NCBI RefSeq assembly: GCF_042670205.1
Contig: NZ_JBHUWD010000006.1
Span: 62,001-126,000, forward strand
Direction: 5' to 3'
Length of the DNA stretch: 64,000 nt
Origin: Luteimicrobium sp042670205
Lineage (GTDB): Bacteria > Actinomycetota > Actinomycetes > Actinomycetales > Cellulomonadaceae
Part shown: positions 1 through 7,854 of the stretch, one piece after another
How positions within the stretch are numbered: position 1 is the stretch's first letter
How the letters are laid out: each line of letters begins with the position of its first letter
Translations under genes and position numbers: made by a program
Notes under the pieces: generated by a model
Told to the model about the DNA's origin: nothing
Databases searched by the model: none
The model's input: only the letters and a program-made list of their open reading frames with translations

Positions 1-191
1 AGCGTGTCGGTGTCGAGGATCGAGGCCTCGACGAACGGTACGGCGGGTGCGGTGCCGGTGCCGTCGGGCACGAACGCCCGGTGCCCCGAGGACAGGTCGT
101 CCACGACGACGGGCTCGATGCCCGCCTCCACGAACGCGCGCACCACATGGGATCCGATGTAGCCGGCACCGCCGGTCACGAGCCACGTCAT
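1..191 (-). CDS. galE: UDP-glucose 4-epimerase, N-terminal part (runs off the window)
   Basis: Only the first 63 codons are present, reading leftward from an ATG at 191. They give a Rossmann start with the NAD-binding motif GGAGYIGSH at about residues 7-15, followed by DDLSSGH near residue 32, the layout of GalE in the extended short-chain dehydrogenase family. GalE interconverts UDP-glucose and UDP-galactose. The catalytic Tyr-x3-Lys would lie beyond the window edge, so another NAD-dependent nucleotide-sugar epimerase cannot be excluded. The next gene is divergent. Confidence 0.75.
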   Translation of the reverse strand, partial: MTWLVTGGAGYIGSHVVRAFVEAGIEPVVVDDLSSGHRAFVPDGTGTAPAVPFVEASILDTDT

Positions 192-334
192 GCCCGACAC
201 GCTAGCGGACGGGGCGGAGCGGCCTCGGGGTGCGCGCTGTGAAGCAGCGGGAGGCCGCCGTCCGACGTCTCATCACGTGGACGATTTCGACCAAGGCCTT
301 CCGCTGGGGCGCCGCACCCTGGTTCACTCGCCCC

Positions 335-1135
335 ATGACGTGGAAGCGCTCCCACGGTTCGGTCCGCGCCGGTGCGGCCCTCCTCTCCGCGACGGTCCTC
401 GTCGGCGTCGCGGCCTGCTCGTCGGGCGGCGGTGGTGCGGGGGCCGAGCCCGCGTCGTCGCCCTCGACGTCGGCGCCACCGCAGGTCGGAGCCGCGTGCA
501 AGGCAGACGCGGCCGCCGGCACCCAGGTGCGGTTCGGCGACGACGACTACCTTGCGGGCGTCGTCGTGGGGTCCGGGAAGACCGGCGTGGTGCTCGCCCA
601 CGAGTACGAGTCCGACTCGTGCAACTGGCTGCCGTACGCGAAGCGGCTGGCCGAGCTCGGGTACACCGCGCTCGCGTTCGACTTCGGCGGGTACGGCGGG
701 TCGGGGCTACCCGTGGGCACGCAGAGCAACGAGGCCGACGTGAAGGAGGCGGCGGCCTACCTGCGGGCGCACGGTGCGACCGAGATCGTCCTGATGGGGG
801 CCTCGATGGGCGGCGAGGCCGCGCTCAACGACACCGCGGACGTCGAGCCCGAGGCGGTGGTCTCGCTCTCGTCGCCCTGGGTCTTCGGGCGCGACGTCGT
901 CGACCCCTCCAAGGTCACCGTCCCGGCCCTCCTCATGGCGGGCAAGGACGACTCGGGCGGCGGGTTCGCCGACGCGGCGAGGCTCATCGCCTCGAAGGCG
1001 CCGAGCAAGCACGTGTCGCTGAAGATCGTCGACTCGGCCGAGCACGGGACCGCGCTGCTCCGGTCGTCGCAGGCCGTCGCGGTCGAGAAGGACATCGAGA
1101 CGTTCCTCGCGACGTACGCCCCGCCCGCGTCCTGA
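335..1135 (+). CDS. Exported lipoprotein, alpha/beta hydrolase (dienelactone-hydrolase-like)
   Basis: The protein starts MTWKRSHG, with a hydrophobic stretch ending in a lipobox whose Cys is residue 28 (LVGVAAC). This signal decides the ATG at 335 over an ATG 105 bases upstream whose extra residues do not form a signal peptide. The mature part is a compact alpha/beta hydrolase: nucleophile elbow GASMGG at about residue 157, an Asp in AGKDDS and a His in SAEHGT near the C-terminus complete the triad. It is therefore a membrane-anchored hydrolase on the outer face; the substrate is unknown. It stands alone, divergent from the epimerase and tail-to-tail with the next gene. Confidence 0.8.
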   Translation: MTWKRSHGSVRAGAALLSATVLVGVAACSSGGGGAGAEPASSPSTSAPPQVGAACKADAAAGTQVRFGDDDYLAGVVVGSGKTGVVLAHEYESDSCNWLPYAKRLAELGYTALAFDFGGYGGSGLPVGTQSNEADVKEAAAYLRAHGATEIVLMGASMGGEAALNDTADVEPEAVVSLSSPWVFGRDVVDPSKVTVPALLMAGKDDSGGGFADAARLIASKAPSKHVSLKIVDSAEHGTALLRSSQAVAVEKDIETFLATYAPPAS

Positions 1136-1157
1136 CGTCCGCCGCCGTGGCCCGGCG

Positions 1158-1580
1158 TCAGGCCGCCGCGGCGAGCACGAGCGTGAGGAGCGCCTCCGCA
1201 TACGCGTCCGCGGGCTCCTCCGCGGAGAAGCTCCGCGGGCCCTCGGGGAGCGCGACGTCGACGGTCCAGCGCGGCGTGTCGTCGGCCGCGTCCCCACGCG
1301 TGAGCGAGCGGAACGTCCCGCCGAGCAGGTCCCGGAGCTGGTGCTCGGCGGGCAGCCACAGCGCGTCCTCGAGGGCCACGGAGTCGAGCGCCCACTCGGT
1401 CGTGCCGTTGAAGCCGAGGACCGACCCGGTCTCGTAGTGGTGCTCCTCGATCGTCATCTCGGAGACGGTGAAGACCTGCTCGTCGAGCCCGTCCGCGTCG
1501 AGGGCGAACCGGTCGCCGTCGTGGGGCGTCCAGCGGACGCCCGCGTCGCGCAGGGCACGGGCCAGGGAGCGAGAGATCAT
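1158..1580 (-). CDS. Uncharacterised actinobacterial protein, about 140 residues
   Basis: The protein begins MISRSLARALRD and contains FNGTTEWALDS around residues 57-67 and a LPAEHQLRDLLG segment, with no signal peptide or membrane span. From memory, similar short proteins in Cellulomonas and relatives are sometimes labelled CpaE-like pilus assembly proteins, but there is no P-loop here, so that name is not supported by the sequence. The ATG at 1580 is preferred because the upstream extension is shadow-like. It lies 16 bases downstream of the glycerophosphodiesterase gene on the same strand and may be co-transcribed with it. Confidence 0.65.
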   Translation of the reverse strand: MISRSLARALRDAGVRWTPHDGDRFALDADGLDEQVFTVSEMTIEEHHYETGSVLGFNGTTEWALDSVALEDALWLPAEHQLRDLLGGTFRSLTRGDAADDTPRWTVDVALPEGPRSFSAEEPADAYAEALLTLVLAAAA

Positions 1581-1596
1581 CGACCCAGTATCGCCG

Positions 1597-2352
1597 CTAG
1601 GACTCGGGCGCGGGGTCGGGGGCGAGCGCGCGCCCGTCCAGCCAGCCGCGCAGCCGGTCCGGCTGGTTCGTGATGACGCCTTCGACACCGGCGGCGGCCA
1701 CGGCCGTCCAGGCGACCGGGTCGTCGAGGGTCCACGGGTAGACCTCGAGCCCCGCGTCGTGCAGCTCGCGCACGCGCGAGAGCCGCTCGCGCAGGAGCCG
1801 CTTGGACGGGTTGCACGCGGTCACGCCGAGATGCCGGCACGCGCGCAGGACGTCGGGCGTCCACAGCTCCACGAGGAGCGCGCGCGGCAGGTCGGGGGCG
1901 GCGTCGCGCAGGGCGCCGACCGTGCGCCGCCGGAAGCTCTGGAAGGTGGCGCGGGACGCGAGGCCGGCGGCCCGGACGGTGTCGGTGACGCGGCGCGCCT
2001 CGCTCTCGGTCCACAGGCCCTTGAGCTCGACGAGCATGCCGACGGAGGGGTAGCGGGCCACGAGGTCGAGCACCTCCGTGAGCTCCGGGACCCGCTGGCC
2101 GGCGAAGTAGGGCGAGAACCTCGTACCGGCGTCGAGGGCCCGCAGCTCCGCGAGCGTGAGGTCCTTGACGCGCCCGGAGCCGTCCGTGGTGAGAGTGACA
2201 TCGCGGTCGTGGATCACGACGAGCGCGCCGTCCCGGGTCCGCCGCACGTCGAGCTCGACGGCGTCCGCCGCGACACGGCACGCGGCCTCGAACGCAGCCA
2301 GGGTGTTCTGCGGGGCGACGGAGGAGTTCCCACGGTGGGCGACGACGCGCAT
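1597..2352 (-). CDS. Glycerophosphodiester phosphodiesterase
   Basis: A complete 251-residue GDPD TIM barrel. The N-terminal motif VVAHRGN (residues 3-9) carries the catalytic His, DAVELDVRRTRDG (about 30-42) provides the metal-binding Glu and Asp, and VVIHDRDV provides the second His. C-terminal strands include VYPWTLDDP and GVITNQPD. The enzyme hydrolyses glycerophosphodiesters to sn-glycerol 3-phosphate and an alcohol. No signal peptide is visible, so it is predicted to be cytoplasmic. A GGAGG ribosome site precedes the ATG. It may form a short operon with the gene at 1158-1580. Confidence 0.9.
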   Translation of the reverse strand: MRVVAHRGNSSVAPQNTLAAFEAACRVAADAVELDVRRTRDGALVVIHDRDVTLTTDGSGRVKDLTLAELRALDAGTRFSPYFAGQRVPELTEVLDLVARYPSVGMLVELKGLWTESEARRVTDTVRAAGLASRATFQSFRRRTVGALRDAAPDLPRALLVELWTPDVLRACRHLGVTACNPSKRLLRERLSRVRELHDAGLEVYPWTLDDPVAWTAVAAAGVEGVITNQPDRLRGWLDGRALAPDPAPES

Positions 2353-2407
2353 ACCTCCACCCTGCCCCGTCGGGCCCTCCGGAGCGAACTCGGCTCGCTC
2401 CCGGCGG

Positions 2408-3052
2408 TCAGCCCGCGACCGAGCGGTAGACCGGCCGGCCCGCCGGGCGGTACGTCGTCACGACGATCCCCGAACCCGTCCGCCGCACGTCCCCGAGCGT
2501 GAACGCGGCGCTCGCGGAGCCCGTCGGGAAGAGTCGCTCGCCGTGCCCGAGGACGACCGGGAACGTCAGCAGCCGCAGCTCGTCGAGCAGTCCCTGCGCG
2601 ACGAGCCACGTGACGAGCGTCGGGCTGCCGTGCACCTGGAGCTCGTCCCCGACCGACGACGGCGGCGCCTCCTTGAGCCGCTCGACGGCGGTGCGCACGT
2701 CCTCGCCGTCGCGCCCCACGACCTCGGTCCCGGCCCAGGTCGGGTCCGTGAGCGACGTCGAGACGACGTGCTTCGGCAGGTCCGCGAGGCGTTGCGCCAC
2801 GACGTCGGGGACGCCGTCGGCCTCGCGCGGAGCCGACGGCCAGAAGGCCGCGAAGATGTCGTAGGTCCGACGGCCGAGGAGGAACCCGGCGGCGCGCCCG
2901 AAGACCGCCGTCACGACCTCGTTCATGCCCTCGTCGGCGTACGGGGCGAGCCAGCCCCCGCGGTCGAACCCGCCGCTGCGGTCCTCGTCGGGTGCTCCCG
3001 GGCCCTGCACGACGCCGTCGAGGGTCTGGAACATGGTCGCCGTGAGCCTCAT
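2408..3052 (-). CDS. Dihydrofolate reductase family protein (RibD C-terminal domain)
   Basis: 214 residues beginning MRLTATMFQTLDGVVQGPG, the standard opening of stand-alone RibD-C/DHFR-like reductases. The segments GRRTYDIF and PKHVVSTSL and the phosphate-binding HGSPTLVTWL near the C-terminus match the family. Members reduce small heterocycles with NADPH; the substrate cannot be deduced. The gene is transcribed away from the divergent hydrolase at 3180, with a 127-base shared upstream region. Confidence 0.8.
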   Translation of the reverse strand: MRLTATMFQTLDGVVQGPGAPDEDRSGGFDRGGWLAPYADEGMNEVVTAVFGRAAGFLLGRRTYDIFAAFWPSAPREADGVPDVVAQRLADLPKHVVSTSLTDPTWAGTEVVGRDGEDVRTAVERLKEAPPSSVGDELQVHGSPTLVTWLVAQGLLDELRLLTFPVVLGHGERLFPTGSASAAFTLGDVRRTGSGIVVTTYRPAGRPVYRSVAG

Positions 3053-3166
3053 AGCGCCCCAGCCTCGCGGGTGCGGGCGACGGATGCTAGGGGCGACAGG
3101 TCACGGATCGGTGACGACCCTTGCGGACCGGCGGCGCCACACGCGCGGCACGCATCCCGGGTCGGC

Positions 3167-3172
3167 TACGTT
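3167..3172 (+). promoter_or_regulatory. -10 hexamer of a leaderless promoter
   Basis: TACGTT fits TANNNT. Seven bases separate it from the GTG at 3180, so transcription would begin at the start codon itself. The same layout recurs in this window at 6402, 9510, 52821, 59346 and 62628. Confidence 0.5.
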
Positions 3173-3179
3173 GAGAGCG

Positions 3180-4115
3180 GTGAGCACGCGCACGGGCATC
3201 GACTGGGCGGCACCCGTCCCGGGTGCGCGCTACCACGGCCTCCGCGTCCCGAGCGGGACGCTGGCGGCGGTGAGCCTGCCCGCCGATCCCGAGGCGGCCC
3301 GCGCCGGCGGGGCACGCGGCGGGCGGGTCGTGCTGCTGCCCGGGCTCACGGGGTCCAAGGAGGACTTCGCGCTCGTCATGCCGCTCCTCGCGCACGCCGG
3401 CTTCGACAGCGAGTCCGTCGACCTCGCGGGGCAGTACGAGTCGGCGTCCGCGGGGCCGCGCGGCGTGGCCACGGCGGGCGCCAGCCCCTCGGCGTCGTAC
3501 GACTACCCGCTCTACACCGCCGACGTGACGGCGCTCCTCGAGGCGGGGGAGCCCGCGCACGTGGTCGGCTACTCGTTCGCCGGCGTGGTCGCGCAGCTCG
3601 TCGCCGTCCGGCGCCCGGAGCTCGTCCGCAGCCTCACCCTCGTATCGACGCCGCCCGGGTACGGCAACGGGTTCCGCGGGGTCTCGTGGATCGGGTGGGC
3701 CTCCGGCACGTTCGGTCCCCGGGTCGCGGCGTCGCTCATGCTCTGGGGCATCCGCAACAACCTCAACCGCGTGGACGCCGACCGGCTCGGATTCGTACGG
3801 GCACGGCTCGCCGCCACCCGCCGCGACAGCGTGGACGACACCATCGACCTCATGATGACGATCCCCGACGTGCGCGAGGCCGTCGCGGCGCTGCCGGTGC
3901 CGAAGCTGGTCGCCGTCGGGCGGCACGACCTGTGGCCCGTGCGGCGGCACGCCCGCTTCGCGGCGAGCATCGGCGCCGAGCTCGGCGTCTACGGCTCGGG
4001 GCACAGCCCCAACGAGACCGCCCCCGCCGCGCTCACGGCCGACCTGGTGCGCCTCTACCGCGAGGCGCCGTCGTCGGGGGACGAGGTGTCGGCCGAGGTG
4101 CCGCCCGTGGCATGA
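3180..4115 (+). CDS. Alpha/beta hydrolase
   Basis: 311 residues from GTG 3180. This start is favoured by a -10 hexamer seven bases upstream (leaderless) and because upstream codons do not look like protein. The oxyanion region is LLPGLTGSKED, the nucleophile elbow GYSFAG lies near residue 130, the acid is in GRHDLWPV and the His in GSGHSPNE. It is a soluble serine hydrolase of unknown substrate. Its last 61 bases overlap the end of the convergent glycosyltransferase gene, so both C-termini are read from opposite strands of the same DNA. Confidence 0.75.
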   Translation: MSTRTGIDWAAPVPGARYHGLRVPSGTLAAVSLPADPEAARAGGARGGRVVLLPGLTGSKEDFALVMPLLAHAGFDSESVDLAGQYESASAGPRGVATAGASPSASYDYPLYTADVTALLEAGEPAHVVGYSFAGVVAQLVAVRRPELVRSLTLVSTPPGYGNGFRGVSWIGWASGTFGPRVAASLMLWGIRNNLNRVDADRLGFVRARLAATRRDSVDDTIDLMMTIPDVREAVAALPVPKLVAVGRHDLWPVRRHARFAASIGAELGVYGSGHSPNETAPAALTADLVRLYREAPSSGDEVSAEVPPVA

Positions 4116-4852
4116 CGGCGGCGCCACGCGCGGCGCTCGGCGCGGTGGCGGAAGGGCCGCGACTCCGGCCAGCACGCGCGCACCGTCGTCACCACCCAGT
4201 GCAGGCGGCGGCCGAGGGCGGCCCACGAGTCGAAGGGGCGCGCCGAGACCCCGACGACCCACGCGTCGTCGTGCACCACACGCATCCACGGACGCACCTG
4301 GAAGCTCAGGTCGAGGTCGTCGTGGAGGTCGGCGCGGTCGCGGTGCACCAGGCCTCGCACCTCGTGCCACGCCTCGCGCCGCATCGCCAGCGACGAGCCG
4401 AACAGCGGCGGATGGCCCAGGTACGGGCCGACGATCGCGTAGAGGCCGCCGAGGTACCAGTGGTCGCCCAGCCAGTTCACGACGTGCCGCGGGCCGTAGA
4501 ACCGGCCGCGGCCCGTGAGGAAGTCCGGCGCGTCCGGCCCGGCGAAGTGCGCCGCGAGCCGCTCGACCCAGTCACGAGCCGGGACCGAGTCCGCGTCGAG
4601 GCGGGCGATCACGTCCTCGGTCGTCGCGTCGTAGCCCGCCGCGGACGCCGGCCAGATGCCGTGGGTCCGCTCCGTCACCACCGTCGCGCCGTGCGCCCGC
4701 GCGACGTCGGCGGTCTCGTCGGAGGAGTCGTTGTCGACCACGACGACCCGGTCCGGGCGCCGCGTCCCGGCCTCGAGCGCGGCCAGGCAGCGCCGCAGGA
4801 GGACGGCGTCGTCGCGGCTCGGGACGACCACGACGATCGAGGGCACGCTCAC
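4055..4852 (-). CDS. Family 2 glycosyltransferase
   Basis: 265 residues from a GTG start. The GT-A fold is clear: IVVVVPSRDD at the N-terminus, DRVVVVDNDSSDET near residue 40 for nucleotide-sugar binding, and the metal-binding ARLDADS at about residue 85. No transmembrane span is obvious, so it should work in the cytoplasm or at the inner face of the membrane. Donor and acceptor are unknown. The 3' end overlaps the convergent hydrolase by 61 bases. Upstream it is divergent from a predicted small RNA. Confidence 0.85.
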   Translation of the reverse strand: MSVPSIVVVVPSRDDAVLLRRCLAALEAGTRRPDRVVVVDNDSSDETADVARAHGATVVTERTHGIWPASAAGYDATTEDVIARLDADSVPARDWVERLAAHFAGPDAPDFLTGRGRFYGPRHVVNWLGDHWYLGGLYAIVGPYLGHPPLFGSSLAMRREAWHEVRGLVHRDRADLHDDLDLSFQVRPWMRVVHDDAWVVGVSARPFDSWAALGRRLHWVVTTVRACWPESRPFRHRAERRAWRRRHATGGTSADTSSPDDGASR

Positions 4853-4936
4853 GTCTCGCGAGCCTACGGGGTGGCGGGGTTCAGGGTCACGAACCGGCCC
4901 GTGACCAGGTGTTTCGTCCTATCCAGGTGAGTGGGC

Positions 4937-4942
4937 TATCGT
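4937..4942 (+). promoter_or_regulatory. -10 hexamer of the small RNA promoter
   Basis: TATCGT fits the actinobacterial TANNNT consensus and predicts a start near 4949, one base before the first stem of the predicted small RNA. Confidence 0.45.
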
Positions 4943-4948
4943 GTGAAC

Positions 4949-5032
4949 CGGTGACGCGGTATCCCCCCTGCACCGCGTCACCACCTACTTCCGAAGCCCC
5001 GGTCCGCTGCACGCGGACCGGGGCTTCGTCGT
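4949..5032 (+). ncRNA. Candidate 6C-like small RNA with its own terminator
   Basis: No protein is encoded here. The transcript would open with a perfect 11-bp hairpin (GGTGACGCGGT at 4950-4960 with its complement at 4972-4982) whose loop contains six consecutive cytosines. After a 10-nt linker comes a perfect 15-bp GC-rich hairpin (arms 4993-5007 and 5013-5027, loop TGCAC) followed by CGTCGT, resembling an intrinsic terminator. Actinobacterial 6C RNA is defined by hairpins with C-rich loops of at least six Cs. Here only the first loop has the run, so the assignment is tentative. A TATCGT hexamer sits at the right distance upstream. Confidence 0.45.
4993..5027. terminator. Strong hairpin terminator between convergent transcripts
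   Basis: Perfect 15-bp stem with a 5-nt loop. It ends the small RNA on the plus strand and lies 18 bases past the stop of the leftward amidohydrolase, so it could work in both directions. There is no long T tract, as is usual in GC-rich actinobacteria. Confidence 0.65.
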
Positions 5033-5044
5033 GGAGCGTCGGGC

Positions 5045-6352
5045 CTAGGCCGCCGCCCCCCGGCACAGGCGCTCGCGGAGCCCCGCGACGACCTCGCGCT
5101 CGTCGACGTCGACCAGGGCGTAGTCGCGGACGACGACGCGCCCGCCCACGACGACGTGCTTCGGGCGCCGTCCGGGGCTCGCCCAGAGGAGCCCCGCGAC
5201 GGGGTCGGCGACGCCCGCGTCCGCGACGCCGGAGACGTCCCAGACGCACAGGTCGCCCGCGGACCCCGGGCCGAGGGTCCCGAGCTCGGGCCGGCCGAGC
5301 CCGGCGGCTGAGCCGGCGGTCGCCATGCCGAGGACCGTGCGCGCGGGCAGCTGCGGTCCGACGAGCGCCGAGACCTGCATCGCCAGCCGGGCGTCGGCCA
5401 GGAGGTGGCCGGCGTCGTTGCTGCCGCCGCCGCTCGTGCCGAGGCCGACGGCCAGCCCGGCCTCGAGCATCCGCGCCACCGGGGCGACGCCCCAGCCCAT
5501 CGGCACGTCGCAGCCGGGGGCGTGGGTCGCCGTGACACCGGCGGCGGCGAGCCGCGCGATCTCGTCGTCCGTGACGTCGCACAGGTGCGCAAGAGTGACG
5601 TCAGGCGCCAGCCAGCCCCACGCGTCGAGCAGCTCGACGGGCCGCCGGCCGTACCGCTCGAGGGCGATCGCCGTGTCGACCTGCTCGTTCGCCTGGGTCC
5701 GGCGGCGCAGGCCGTGCTCGGCCGCCACCGCGCCGAGCTCGCGGAAGGTCGCCTCGTCGTCGGAGTGGACGCCCGCCGGACCGACCGCGAGCTGCAGCAT
5801 CCCGTCTGCGCTGACGCCGCTCCGCCCCCCGCCCGGCGGCAGGAGCTTCCGGACGATCGCGTCGGCCGACCGTGCGGCGCGCCGCGCGTCCTCGCGGGCG
5901 GAGCCGCGGACCAGGACCAGCCGCGCCCCGACCGCCCGGACCGCCCTGGCCGTCGCGTGCGCGAGCTCGACCGTCCGCCCGGCGTCGACGTCCTGCGGCC
6001 AGTTGAGGTGGTGGTCGGCGACCGTCGTCACGCCGCACAGCAGGGCCTCCGCCGCCCCCACGGACGCCGCCGCCCGGTAGAGCGCCGGGTCGTGGCCCGC
6101 CGCGTCGTAGGCCGCGGCCATCGTGGGGAGCCACTGCGCCATCGGCACGCCGCGGGTGCCCGGCAGCGTGCGGAACGCACTCTGGAGCAGGTGGTGGTGG
6201 GCGTTGACGAGGCCGGGCGTGACGACGCACCCCGACGCGTCGAGGGCCGTCTCTCCCGGCAGCCCGTCGTCGAGGGTCAGCGGTGCGTCCGGTCGGTAGA
6301 GCTCGGTCACGGCGTCGACGAGGACGCGCTCCGCGGAGGTGACGTGCAGCAT
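5045..6352 (-). CDS. Amidohydrolase-fold protein, 8-oxoguanine-deaminase-like, metal site degraded
   Basis: 435 residues aligned along the length of the ATZ/TRZ and 8-oxoguanine deaminase branch of the amidohydrolases: the first metal motif VNAHHHLLQ (about 51-59), ADHHLNWP, LAHLCDVTDDE and a C-terminal beta-sandwich ending KHVVVGGRVVVRD. Two positions normally needed for the metal are changed. The His of the usual HTHLAE is Gln in RTQANE, and the Asp of the usual GVDGSASND is Ser in GTSGGGSND. The divergent paralogue at 6415 keeps both. It may be catalytically dead, a regulatory or binding paralogue, or an enzyme with altered chemistry. It heads no operon and ends at the small RNA terminator. 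Confidence 0.75.
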   Translation of the reverse strand: MLHVTSAERVLVDAVTELYRPDAPLTLDDGLPGETALDASGCVVTPGLVNAHHHLLQSAFRTLPGTRGVPMAQWLPTMAAAYDAAGHDPALYRAAASVGAAEALLCGVTTVADHHLNWPQDVDAGRTVELAHATARAVRAVGARLVLVRGSAREDARRAARSADAIVRKLLPPGGGRSGVSADGMLQLAVGPAGVHSDDEATFRELGAVAAEHGLRRRTQANEQVDTAIALERYGRRPVELLDAWGWLAPDVTLAHLCDVTDDEIARLAAAGVTATHAPGCDVPMGWGVAPVARMLEAGLAVGLGTSGGGSNDAGHLLADARLAMQVSALVGPQLPARTVLGMATAGSAAGLGRPELGTLGPGSAGDLCVWDVSGVADAGVADPVAGLLWASPGRRPKHVVVGGRVVVRDYALVDVDEREVVAGLRERLCRGAAA

Positions 6353-6375
6353 GCGGGACGTTCTACCAGCCGCGT

Positions 6376-6407
6376 GTAACGCGCCTGTGACGTGGGGTGC
6401 GTACCGT
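6376..6407 (+). promoter_or_regulatory. GlnR-box-like element and -10 of a leaderless promoter
   Basis: GTAAC (6376-6380), six bases, GTGAC (6387-6391), exactly ten bases, then TACCGT (6402-6407). The ATG at 6415 follows seven bases later, so the mRNA would be essentially leaderless. The second half-site departs from GAAAC, but the spacing equals that of the two stronger elements at 9576 and 29136. Confidence 0.5.
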
Positions 6408-6414
6408 CCCGGCC

Positions 6415-7851
6415 ATGACGCACGAGACGACGCCGGACCCTCGTCCCTCCCGCACCCCGTCGACGCTCGTCCGCGGGCGCTGGGTGCTGACCGCCGCCCC
6501 CGACGGGGCCGCCACCCCCGCCGTCGTGCGCGACGGCGCCGTGCTGCTGCAGGGCGACCGCGTGGCGGAGGTCGGGACGTGGGCGGACCTGTCCGCCCGC
6601 CACCCGGGCGCCGCCGTGCGCGGCGGCCCGCACGACGTGGTCACGCCCGGCTTCGTCAACACCCACGGCCACTTCTCCGAGGGCCTCGTCACGGGCATCG
6701 CCTCGCAGTACACGCTGTGGGAGTGGCTCCATGCGCTGATCGACAAGGTCAACCCGGTCATGCACGACGCCGCCGCCCACGCGGGCACGACCCTCCAGGC
6801 GATCCAGCTCCTGCGCAGCGGCGTCACCACGGCCAACGACATGTTCTGCTCCGACCCCGGGACCGGGGCGCCGGTCACGCCAGGGGTGGTCCGGGCGCTC
6901 GACGAGGTCGGGCTGCGGGGCGTCGTGTCGTTCGGGTCCGGCGACGCCGACCGCGACTTCGGGTTCGACGCGATCGCCCGCGAGTGGGACGCCCTGCGCG
7001 GTGCCGCCGAGGGCAGCCGGCTGTCGACGTTCCGTGTCGGGATCTCCGTCGTCGGGCGGCAGACGCCTGAGGCGCTCGAGAGGTCCGTCGCCTACGCCGC
7101 CGAGCACGGCGCCGGGGTGCACATCCACCTGCAGGAGGTGCGCGAGGAGGTCACGGCCACCTTCCAGCGGACCGGGCGGACGCCCGTCGCGCACTGCGCG
7201 CACGAGGGACTGTTCTCCGTCCCGACGATCGCCGCGCACTGCGTCTGGGTCGACCGCGACGACCGAGCCCTCCTGGCCGAGCACCGCGTGGGCGTCGCCC
7301 ACAACCCTGTCGCGAACATGATTCTCGCGAGCGGGATCGCGCCCGTGGCGGAGCTGCGGGCACTCGGGGTGGACGTGGGCATCGGCGTCGACGGGCCCGC
7401 GTCCAACGACGCCCAGGACTACCTGCAGGCCATGAAGGCCGCTGCCCTGCTCGCCCGCACGCGCGAGCTCCGGGCGACCGCGATGTCGGCGCGCGAGGCC
7501 TTCGAGATGGCGACGATCGGCGGCGCCCGAGCGCTCCGCATGGACGAAGCCGTCGGGTCGCTCGAGCCCGGCAAGAAGGCCGACGTCGTGGTGCTCGACG
7601 GCGACTCGCCCGCGCTCGCGAACGTCCACGACCCCTACCAGGCGGTCGTGTTCGTCGCGGGCTCGCGCGAGGTCAAGGAGGTCTGGGTGGACGGCGAGCC
7701 GAGCGTCGCGGACGGCGACGTCGTCCGGGTGGACCCGGCCGAGGCCGTGCGGGCCGCACGCCCCGTCGCGGAGCGGCTCGTCGCCGAGGCGGGCCTGGGC
7801 CGGCTGTCGGCCCTCACGGGCGGGCCCCTGGACGGGACCGAGCGGTTCTGA
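6415..7851 (+). CDS. Amidohydrolase, purine/triazine deaminase type (8-oxoguanine deaminase-like)
   Basis: 478 residues from the ATG at 6415; an ATG 18 bases upstream lies inside the promoter and is rejected. All expected active-site elements are present: NTHGHFSEG (first two metal His), the HxH of HIHLQEVRE, AAHCVWVDRDD and GVDGPASND with the metal-binding Asp. The C-terminus has the IGGARAL and LEPGKKADVVVLD motifs of cytosolic amidohydrolases. It probably deaminates or dechlorinates an aminopurine or related N-heterocycle such as 8-oxoguanine; the exact substrate is inferred. It is divergent from its degraded paralogue and ends three bases before the convergent reductase. Confidence 0.8.
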   Translation: MTHETTPDPRPSRTPSTLVRGRWVLTAAPDGAATPAVVRDGAVLLQGDRVAEVGTWADLSARHPGAAVRGGPHDVVTPGFVNTHGHFSEGLVTGIASQYTLWEWLHALIDKVNPVMHDAAAHAGTTLQAIQLLRSGVTTANDMFCSDPGTGAPVTPGVVRALDEVGLRGVVSFGSGDADRDFGFDAIAREWDALRGAAEGSRLSTFRVGISVVGRQTPEALERSVAYAAEHGAGVHIHLQEVREEVTATFQRTGRTPVAHCAHEGLFSVPTIAAHCVWVDRDDRALLAEHRVGVAHNPVANMILASGIAPVAELRALGVDVGIGVDGPASNDAQDYLQAMKAAALLARTRELRATAMSAREAFEMATIGGARALRMDEAVGSLEPGKKADVVVLDGDSPALANVHDPYQAVVFVAGSREVKEVWVDGEPSVADGDVVRVDPAEAVRAARPVAERLVAEAGLGRLSALTGGPLDGTERF

Positions 7852-7854
7852 CGC

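Noticed and set aside
190..1437. A long plus-strand frame and many other frames of several hundred codons overlapping real genes
   Set aside because: They are Arg/Pro/Gly-rich shadows caused by the high GC content, without family motifs, and overlap genes with clear homology.
4868..4915. GTCAC and GTGAC repeats upstream of the small RNA as a possible GlnR box
   Set aside because: The spacing to a GAAAC or GTTTC half-site is wrong and no N10-TANNNT follows.
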